Assembly (NCBI GenBank): GCA_963748295.1
Contig: CAVVIH010000007.1
Location: 1 to 64,000, forward strand
Reading direction: 5' to 3'
Source of the DNA: CAVVIH01 sp963748295
GTDB lineage: Bacteria > Acidobacteriota > Vicinamibacteria > Vicinamibacterales > 2-12-FULL-66-21
DNA length: 64,000 nt
Numbering within the stretch: position 1 is the first letter of the stretch; each line of letters begins with the position of its first letter. Position numbers and translations under genes: made by a program. This document shows, one piece after another, positions 52,418 to 59,034 of the stretch. The notes under the pieces were generated by a model, which saw only the letters and a list, made by a program, of their open reading frames with translations, had not been told where the DNA came from and made no database searches.

Positions 52418-54112
52418 GTGAAGCGCGCCTGGATCGTTCTGACGGCCGTGGTTCTCGCATCCGCATGCGCACGCGTGAAGGTTCCGGACACCGACCAGCC
52501 GAGCGAAGCGCAGCTGGCGCTTCGCGCCATGCTCGGACACACGGCGCGTCCGCCGTTCGTGACCGCCGACGCGGAAGGCGCGCGGCTGTGGAAGCTCACC
52601 CGCGCCTTTTACGAGCGCCGCGAGCACAAGTTCGCATGGATTGACGAGAAGCATCCGACCGGGCACATGGACGCGCTGATCAGCGCGTTGAAAGCCGCCG
52701 ACCGCGAGGGTCTCGACCCGGAGATGTACAGTCTAAGCGCACTCGAAGCACGCCGGCAGGACGCAGCAAAGGGATTCCTCCGCAAGAAAGGATTCGACCC
52801 GAAAGAGGCGGGCCCGCTCGAGGTTTTCCTCACCTACTTGTACATGAAGTACGCGTCGGATCTCGCGGATGGGATCTCCGACCTGGCGCACGCGGACAGG
52901 ACGTGGCGCATCGAACCGGAGCGGTTCGAGCCGCTCAATCACCTCGAAAAGGCCCTGGCAGAAAACCGCGTCGCCGAATCGCTGGCGGATCTCAGGCCGG
53001 ACGCGCCCAGTACACCCAGCTGCGTGACGCGCTGGCTGAATACAAGAAGAAGGCCGCCGAAGGCGGCTGGCCGGCCCTCCCGCGTAACTTCCGCGCGAAG
53101 CGCGGTCAGACCGGCGATCAGGTTCGTCTCCTCGCGACGCGGCTCGTCGCGTCGGGCGATTTCAGCGGCGCCGTTCCCAACGCCGGGGCCATGAAGTACG
53201 ACGATGCGATCGCCGACGGCGTCAAGCGGTTCCAGCGCCGGCACGGCCTCGAGGACGATGGGAACGCCGGACCGGCGGTCGTTGCGGCGCTGAACGTTCC
53301 AATCGAGCAACGGGTCGATCAGATCCGCCTCGCGCTCGAACGGTGGCGCTGGCTGCCGCGCAATCTCGGCGACCGCCACATTCTCGTGAACATTCCAAAC
53401 TACTGGCTCGAAGTCTGGGACCACGGCAGCAATCCCGTCTCGATGCGCGTCGTCGTCGGCCGGAAAGACACGCCAACGCCGGTGTTCAACGATCGCATGA
53501 CGCACATCATCTTCAGCCCGTCCTGGAACGTGCCGTCGACGATCGCACAAGGTGAGACGCTTCCTGCCTTCATGCAGGATGCCTCGTTCCTCGCGCGCAA
53601 CAACATGGAAGTGCTCGACGCGTCGGGCAAGGTCGTCGACCCCGAGTCGATCGACCTCGACGATCCGACGAAGTATCGCTTCCGTCAGCGGCCCGGCAGC
53701 GGCAACTCGCTCGGCCTCGTCAAGTTCATGTTCCCGAACGAGTACAACGTCTACCTGCACGACACGCCGGCGGATTCACTGTTTGCGAGGGCGACGCGCT
53801 CGTTGAGCCACGGATGCGTAGCGGGTCGAGGACCCGACGAAGCTCGCCGAGTATCTTCTGAAGGATCAGCCCGACTGGACCAGGGACCGCATTGCCGAGG
53901 CGATGCAGGCGGGTGAGGAACGGACGGTCAAGCTCGAGGCGCCGATTCCTGTGTATCTCGGCTACTGGACCGCGTCCGCGACGCCCGAGGGTGTGCGCTT
54001 CACCGGCGATGTGTATGGGATCGACGCGCGCCAATCGAAGCTCGTCGCCGAGCGCACGATGCGTTTGAAGAAGGCGTCGTCGCAGGCGATCGCCGCGAAC
54101 GTGCAGAAGTAG
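52418..54112 (+). CDS. L,D-transpeptidase (YcbB-like), two frameshifts
   Basis: This periplasmic enzyme forms 3-3 peptidoglycan crosslinks. A signal or lipoprotein peptide (WIVLTAVVLASAC) is followed by an N-terminal scaffold domain (AADREGLDPEMYSL), a peptidoglycan-binding motif (VKRFQRRHGLEDDGNAG), and a YkuD catalytic domain with VNIPNYWLEVW, IIFSPSWNVPSTIA and the catalytic SHGCV. One base is lost near 53000 and one A is gained near 53817; removing the A restores SHGCVRVEDPTKLAEYLL. The joined protein is about 564 residues. The start is GTG at 52418. Confidence 0.88.
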
Positions 54113-54117
54113 GGCCT

Positions 54118-54140
54118 GCCCTGAGCCTAGTCGAAGGGGC
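54118..54140. repeat. Palindromic element between convergent stops
   Basis: GCCCTGAGCC-TAG-TCGAAGGGGC has partial inverted symmetry (GCCCTGAG against GAAGGGGC) and sits between the stop codons of the L,D-transpeptidase (54110-54112) and the receiver gene (54142-54140). Sequences of this wording (CCCTTCGAC..GCTCAGGGC) are widespread in metagenomic bacterial DNA. It may be a terminator. Confidence 0.6.
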
Positions 54141-54544
54141 TACGCTTCGCGCTGGCGGTGCAGCTCGAGCGTCTCGAAGATTGCCTGCGCGAGCTGATCC
54201 GGCAGGCACGGCTTTTCGACCACGCGATCGACGCCGGCCTTGCGCGCTCGCTCCTCGTGGCTGGCGCCGCTGAACCCGCTGAGACAGACCACGGCGGCGC
54301 CGCTGGTGCCGGGATCCCGGCGCAGCCGCGCCACGAACTCGAAGCCGTCGATTCCCGGCATCGACAGATCGGTGACGACCGCGTCCGGCTTGTGCCGCCG
54401 TGCGACGGCAAGGCCTTCGTTGCCGTCCGCCGCCTGCAGGACTTCGAACGCTCCGCTCAGGAACTCCACGTACATCTCGCGTGTATCGGCATGATCCTCG
54501 ACGATGAGGACGCGGGGGACACGCTGGGGTTGTGAGGCAGTCAC
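54140..54544 (-). CDS. Single-domain response regulator
   Basis: This 134-residue CheY-like receiver has acidic pocket EDH in VLIVEDHADTREMY, phospho-Asp in AVVTDLSMPGIDG, Ser at VCLSGF and the conserved Lys in VVEKPCLPDQLAQ. There is no output domain. I choose the GTG at 54544 (MTASQPQRVPRVLIVEDH), as further upstream is the shadow of the next receiver. It follows a second receiver gene by 22 bp. Confidence 0.85.
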   Translation of the reverse strand: MTASQPQRVPRVLIVEDHADTREMYVEFLSGAFEVLQAADGNEGLAVARRHKPDAVVTDLSMPGIDGFEFVARLRRDPGTSGAAVVCLSGFSGASHEERARKAGVDRVVEKPCLPDQLAQAIFETLELHRQREA

Positions 54545-54566
54545 AGGAGTGAAAGGCAAAAGCAGT

Positions 54567-54998
54567 TCAGAGGCGCCGGCCGCGGGCGCGCCGGCCGCGC
54601 GGGCTGGCCTCCGACTGCAGCTTGAGGAGCTCCGTAATCTGTTCGACGAGATCGTGCGGCAGACATGGCTTCGCGATGAAGCCGTCGCACCCGGCCGCGC
54701 GCGCACGATCGCCTTCGGCCGAGAGCGCGTGGGCGCTGAGGGCGACGACGATCAAGTGCGACGTCGCCGGATCGCTCTTGAGGATCCGCGTCGCCTCCCA
54801 TCCGTCCAATCCTGGCAGAGACAAATCCATGAGTACCAGATCCGGACTATACCGTCTGGCCTGCTCGAGCGCCTCGTGCCCGTCCCGGGCGGTGTCGACC
54901 TGAAAGCCGGAAAACTCCAGATAATCCCGATACATCTCGCGCGCATCGTCGTAGTCTTCTACGAGCAGGATACGCGGTCTGGTATTGAAATCAGGCAT
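54567..54998 (-). CDS. Single-domain response regulator
   Basis: This 143-residue CheY-like receiver (ILLVEDYDDAREMYRDYLEF, VLMDLSLPGLDGWEATRIL, AALS-type switch VVALSAHA, Lys in GFIAKPCLPHDLVEQI) closely resembles the downstream receiver, with the same KPCLP ending, so the two look like a tandem duplication. A basic tail (RGRRARGRRL) follows. It is divergent from a histidine kinase, with 165 bp between them. Confidence 0.88.
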   Translation of the reverse strand: MPDFNTRPRILLVEDYDDAREMYRDYLEFSGFQVDTARDGHEALEQARRYSPDLVLMDLSLPGLDGWEATRILKSDPATSHLIVVALSAHALSAEGDRARAAGCDGFIAKPCLPHDLVEQITELLKLQSEASPRGRRARGRRL

Positions 54999-55163
54999 TT
55001 CGTCGTCGGCCGGACCAGGCCATCGGGGAGACTGAGACAGCAGTATAGCAGGATGCGATGGGGCGCCCGCAATGTCAGGGTTTTGTCAGGAACTCGTGAG
55101 TTCGGCTCCACCAAACACACCGGCGGCCGGCGTATCCTCGGCAATGGCCCGGCGCATACGTCC

Positions 55164-56804
55164 GTGACTCGACTGTTCACCCGGCTTCCCCGCCTCACGC
55201 TCGTCGTCGTGCTGCTGGCGCTGACGCTCGCGGTTGCCGCGGCGCTCGCCTGGCAGGCACATCAGGCTGCCCGGTCGCATGAGGCGGTTGCGGCGAAAGT
55301 GCAGCAGGATTACGTCGACTTCGCGGGATGGCAATTCTCCAGGGCGGCGCGGCAGGAGCTGACATCGCGCCTGGACCGCTGGCTTCGGGTGATTGCGTGC
55401 TCCGTGACCGACGGCCGCCTGCCGCGACCCGATCAGCTCGACTCAGGCCCGGGGTGCAAGTGCGACGACCTGGTTCCGCGGAGCCTGTTCAGCGTCGATT
55501 TGCGTACCGGCGCCATCGAAGTGACGGGCGAGCCGCTCGGGCCCGAGACCAGCGCGTGGATTGCCGGCGTCAGGCGCGGCGAGCCGAGGATGCCGGCGAC
55601 GGGTCATGGACACGTGCTCTCGGTCGGCCGCACCGACGGCCTGCCGCTGGTGATTGCGCTGACCTACGCGCGGGATCGCTACGAAACGCCGACGGGCATC
55701 GCCGGCTTTACGGCCGATCCGATGGCGCTGGCGCCGGCCTTCACCCACATCGTCGAGCACAGTCCCCTGCTGCCGCCGACGCTCGCCGGCAAGAGCAACG
55801 ATCTGCTGCGCGTCGCCATCACTGCCAGGGACGGCAGCCCGATCTTCGGCGTGGAAGCGCCGGATGCGTGGATCCGGACGCAAAGCGCGTTCGACGGCAC
55901 GCTCGATCATCTGCAGTATCAGATCGCGCTGAGGCCGGAACAGGCGTCGCGGCTGGTGATTGGCGGCCTTCCCCGATCGCGGGTGCCGCTGCTGCTCGGT
56001 CTGCTCGCGCTGACGGCCGGTCTCCTCGCGGTGGCGATCCAGCAGCTCCGGCGGGAGCACGAGCTGACGCGCCTGCGCGGCGACTTCGTGGCGAGCGTCT
56101 CACACGAGCTGCGGACGCCGCTCGCGCAGATTCGCCTGTTCAGCGAAACGCTGCTGCTCGGCCGGATCCGATCCGAGGCCGAAGGCCGCCGCTCGCTGGA
56201 GATCATCCAGCAGGAATCGCGGCGCCTGGCGCACCTGGTGGAGAACGTCCTGTATTTCTCGCGCGGGGAGCGTGGCGCGTCGCGGCTGTCCCTGGTTCCC
56301 ACGGATCTGGCCGGGCTGGCCGCTGAACTGATCGAAGCGTTCGCGCCCCTGGCGCGTTCGGGGCGATCCACGATCGATCTGCAGGTCCGCGCCGGCGTCG
56401 TCGTTCCCGCCGACAGCGGCGCGCTTCGTCAGATCCTCCTGAACCTGCTCGACAACGCCGTCAAATACGGCGGACCGGAGCGCGTCATCACCGTGGGCAT
56501 CGATCGCCGCGACGACAAGGCCGTCATCACCGTCGACGATCAGGGCACGGGCGTTCCCGCGGATGCGCGCCAGCGGATCTGGGAACCGTACTCACGGCTC
56601 GCACCGGCCGCGGCATCAGCGGTCGCCGGCACCGGCATCGGCCTTGCGGTCGTGCGCGACCTCGTAACGCAACATGGCGGGAGCGTGCGCGTCGAGGACG
56701 CGCCCGGTGGCGGCGCTCGTTTCGTTGTCGAACTGCCGGATGCGCAGCCGGCCGCGGCGCCGGGCGACGCGGCTGCCGCAGCCCACTCGCAGGTTCCCGC
56801 GTGA
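55164..56804 (+). CDS. Sensor histidine kinase
   Basis: This 546-residue membrane kinase has a first helix (LTLVVVLLALTLAVAAALAW), a periplasmic sensor of about 240 residues containing a CKCDD cysteine pair (GPGCKCDDLVPRSLF), and a second helix (VPLLLGLLALTAGLLAVAI). Then come the dimerisation domain with the phospho-His in VASVSHELRTPLAQIRLFSE and the ATPase domain (LLNLLDNAVKYG, VDDQGTGVP, GTGIGLAVVRDLV). The GTG at 55164 is chosen (MTRLFTRLPRLT). Its stop overlaps the start of the OmpR-type regulator. Confidence 0.92.
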   Translation: MTRLFTRLPRLTLVVVLLALTLAVAAALAWQAHQAARSHEAVAAKVQQDYVDFAGWQFSRAARQELTSRLDRWLRVIACSVTDGRLPRPDQLDSGPGCKCDDLVPRSLFSVDLRTGAIEVTGEPLGPETSAWIAGVRRGEPRMPATGHGHVLSVGRTDGLPLVIALTYARDRYETPTGIAGFTADPMALAPAFTHIVEHSPLLPPTLAGKSNDLLRVAITARDGSPIFGVEAPDAWIRTQSAFDGTLDHLQYQIALRPEQASRLVIGGLPRSRVPLLLGLLALTAGLLAVAIQQLRREHELTRLRGDFVASVSHELRTPLAQIRLFSETLLLGRIRSEAEGRRSLEIIQQESRRLAHLVENVLYFSRGERGASRLSLVPTDLAGLAAELIEAFAPLARSGRSTIDLQVRAGVVVPADSGALRQILLNLLDNAVKYGGPERVITVGIDRRDDKAVITVDDQGTGVPADARQRIWEPYSRLAPAAASAVAGTGIGLAVVRDLVTQHGGSVRVEDAPGGGARFVVELPDAQPAAAPGDAAAAAHSQVPA

Positions 56805-57502
56805 GCACGATCCTGATCGTCGAGGACAACGCGGATCTGGCGTACGGCCTTCGGAACAACCTGGAGATCGAGGGCTATGCCGTCGACGTGGCGGCCGATG
56901 GTCCGTCGGGCCTGGCGCAGGCGAGAACCGCGCGGCCGGATCTCGTCATCCTGGACCTGATGCTCCCGGGACTGGACGGCTATCGGGTGCTGAAGGCGTT
57001 GCGCGAAGACGGGCACGACATGCCGGTGCTGATTCTGACCGCGCACGGGCAGGAGGCCGACAAGGTTCGCGGATTCAGACTTGGCGCCGACGACTACGTC
57101 ACCAAGCCGTTCGGCATCCTCGAGCTCGTCGCCCGCGTCGCGGCGCTTCTCCGTCGAGGCGGCAAACCCGAGCGCACCGCCGGTCGGCGGACACGCGACC
57201 GGTTCGGCGAAATCGAGATCGATCCGTCGACGCGCACCGTGTACAGGCGCGGCGAGGCCGTCGCGCTGACGCCGATGGAATTCGATCTGCTGGTTGCCCT
57301 CGTCGGCCGCCGCGGCGCCATCGTGTCACGGCTGGATCTCCTGCACGAAGTCTGGGGCCACTCCTCCGCCGTCCTGACGCGCACGGTGGACACGCACATC
57401 GCCGAACTGCGCCGCAAGCTCGAAGAGAATCCGGCGATGCCGCGTCACATTCTGACGGTGCGCAAGGCGGGATATCGGTTGGAAGTAAGAAGTACGAAGT
57501 AA
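56801..57502 (+). CDS. OmpR-family response regulator
   Basis: This 233-residue regulator has a receiver (LIVEDNADLAYGL, phospho-Asp in VILDLMLPGLDGY, TAHG, Lys in YVTKPFGILELVARV) and a winged-helix DNA-binding domain (LTPMEFDLLVALVGRRG, LLHEVWGHS, RTVDTHIAELRRKLEENP, ILTVRKAGYRL). It is the partner of the preceding histidine kinase (GTGA overlap). The last residues (EVRSTK) and the TAA come from the heptamer array that follows. Confidence 0.95.
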   Translation: MSTILIVEDNADLAYGLRNNLEIEGYAVDVAADGPSGLAQARTARPDLVILDLMLPGLDGYRVLKALREDGHDMPVLILTAHGQEADKVRGFRLGADDYVTKPFGILELVARVAALLRRGGKPERTAGRRTRDRFGEIEIDPSTRTVYRRGEAVALTPMEFDLLVALVGRRGAIVSRLDLLHEVWGHSSAVLTRTVDTHIAELRRKLEENPAMPRHILTVRKAGYRLEVRSTK

Positions 57503-57562
57503 GAAGTAAGAAGTAAAGAGGGCACGGAGGCGCTCCGATCCGTACTTCTTACTTCGTACTTC
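57482..57562. repeat. Inverted heptamer array GAAGTAA / TACTTCT
   Basis: GAAGTAA-type units fill 57482-57518, a spacer of about 22 bp follows, and TACTTCT-type units fill 57541-57562, so the two arms can form a long hairpin. The TAA of the response regulator (57500-57502) lies within the left arm, and the TAG of the convergent M56 gene (57565-57563) directly abuts the right arm. Confidence 0.93.
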
Positions 57563-58534
57563 CTAATGCCTGTGCCGGACTGCATGCAACCCATCGTGAT
57601 CGAACGTCACGGCAGGTACGATCTGCGCCAGCGGAGTCACGCGCACTGAGGTGGCCGCGCACGTGACGGCCAGCGCCACGATCACGACCGCCAAGGCGAC
57701 GCCGGCTGCGCTTCCCTTCTCGCGCGGCAGGCGATCGGACGCCAGCAGCGCGTCGATGCGAGCCGACAACCGTGAGCCGGCGCCGGGCAGCCATCCGTAG
57801 CGGAGCCGGCGTCCACCCGACTCGGCAACGACCGCGAGCAGCTCCTGCGCGTATGCCGCTGGCCCGAGCCTCGCGCCGGCGCGCGCGTCACACGCCAGTT
57901 CCGCGGTGAGCGACAGTCGGGCGCCGACCATCCACGCGGCGGGATGCCACCACCAGATCGATCGCAGCAGCGCCGCGGCGAGCCCCGCCGCGTAGTCCAG
58001 ACGTTTGACGTGCGACAGCTCGTGTACCAGCACGGCGCGTCGCCTCGAACGTTCCCAGGTTCGCCACGTCACCGGCAGCGCCACATATTGCTTCAGCAGC
58101 CCGAAGGTAACGGGCGCGGCGATATGGTCGCTCTCGAGCAAGACGGGGCGTGGCCACGCGCGGCGCGACCCCGACACCACCCGGCTGGCTCGGACCAGTG
58201 CGCGCATCGCTACCATACCGGCGATCAATCTGCACAGTCCGACGGCCGTCCCGAACATCGCAAGCCAGACCGCATATCGAAGGAGCGGCCCGCCGGTGCC
58301 GTCGAACAATGCGACGGCCGGCGATGGTTGTATGAAAACGGCGGCCGGAACCACCGCGGAGATCAGCGGCAGTATGAGCGCACCGGCGGCCACCAGCCGC
58401 CAGACACGGTGCACGCCCGCGGGCGCCTGCGCGACGAGACGCCGCGTCGCGATCTCGGCGACGAAGACCACTATCGCCAGCCTGATTGCACCGTCGAAGA
58501 GCGCCTCGGCGATCGTCCTTTCCAGAGTGGTCAT
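57563..58534 (-). CDS. M56-family BlaR1/MecR1-like metallopeptidase
   Basis: This 323-residue membrane protein has four hydrophobic segments and a zinc-protease motif HELSH (VLVHELSHVKRLDY) with the third ligand region ELACDARAG. It lacks the C-terminal penicillin-binding sensor of true BlaR1, so it is a shorter BlaR1/MecR1-like signal protease. The start overlaps the BlaI-like repressor stop by 4 bp. It should respond to a signal by cleaving the repressor, as in the bla/mec systems. The signal is unknown. Confidence 0.88.
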   Translation of the reverse strand: MTTLERTIAEALFDGAIRLAIVVFVAEIATRRLVAQAPAGVHRVWRLVAAGALILPLISAVVPAAVFIQPSPAVALFDGTGGPLLRYAVWLAMFGTAVGLCRLIAGMVAMRALVRASRVVSGSRRAWPRPVLLESDHIAAPVTFGLLKQYVALPVTWRTWERSRRRAVLVHELSHVKRLDYAAGLAAALLRSIWWWHPAAWMVGARLSLTAELACDARAGARLGPAAYAQELLAVVAESGGRRLRYGWLPGAGSRLSARIDALLASDRLPREKGSAAGVALAVVIVALAVTCAATSVRVTPLAQIVPAVTFDHDGLHAVRHRH

Positions 58535-58929
58535 TCGCCTCCTCCCGCCCGGCGGGCGCGTTCACGCTTCGCCCGCGCGACACGCTTGGTAAGCGCCTCC
58601 AGCTCCGCCGGCTTCACGACACGCTCGTCGATCAGTCCGACCAGCAGCGCTTCAACGGATCCGCCGCAGAACCGTTCGATGATCCGGCGCACCGCGCCTG
58701 CTGCCGCCTGACCCGGCGCGACCGTCGCCGCGTAGACGAACGCCCGGCCTTCCTGCGTGTGCCGCAGGTAACCCTTCTCCTCGAGCCGCCGGAGGATGGT
58801 GCGGACAGTGGCGTTCTTCTGGCCGCCGCGCAGCGCGGCGCAGATCTCGTCCGCCGTCGCGGTCCGGCGGCGCCAGACCACCCGCATCACCTCGTGTTCG
58901 AGCCCGCTGAGCGCGGCGCGTGCTGCCAT
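58531..58929 (-). CDS. BlaI/MecI-family repressor
   Basis: This 132-residue winged-helix repressor shows LEHEVMRVVWRRRTATADEICAAL, then TVRTILRRLEEKGYLRH and a dimerisation region (FCGGSVEALLVGLIDER). BlaI/MecI proteins bind TACA/TGTA-like palindromes and are inactivated by the partner protease. I use the ATG at 58929 (MAARAALSGLEHEV); upstream there is a palindrome suited as an operator. The M56 gene follows with ATGA overlap. A divergent ADOP permease is probably also controlled. Confidence 0.9.
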   Translation of the reverse strand: MAARAALSGLEHEVMRVVWRRRTATADEICAALRGGQKNATVRTILRRLEEKGYLRHTQEGRAFVYAATVAPGQAAAGAVRRIIERFCGGSVEALLVGLIDERVVKPAELEALTKRVARAKRERARRAGGGE

Positions 58930-58933
58930 AAAT

Positions 58934-58948
58934 GTTACGCTGTGTAAC
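58934..58948. promoter_or_regulatory. Putative BlaI operator 1
   Basis: GTTAC-GCTGT-GTAAC, a perfect 5-bp inverted repeat with a 5-bp centre, lies 4 bp upstream of the blaI-like ATG. Its form is close to known BlaI/MecI operators with TTAC/GTAA halves. Confidence 0.5.
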
Positions 58949-59013
58949 TGTTCACAGTCTACGCCGGACCGCGGCGCGGAAGCAACTATTCCGCCCCCGC
59001 CCTCGTCCAATGC

Positions 59014-59034
59014 ACTGTTACATGATGTCACAGT
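59014..59034. promoter_or_regulatory. Putative BlaI operator 2 over ADOP start
   Basis: ACTGTTACATGATGTCACAGT is a 21-bp near-perfect palindrome containing TTACA and TGTCA halves. It covers the ATG of the permease gene at 59022, so a bound repressor would block its expression. The GTTAC half is shared with operator 1. Confidence 0.5.
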
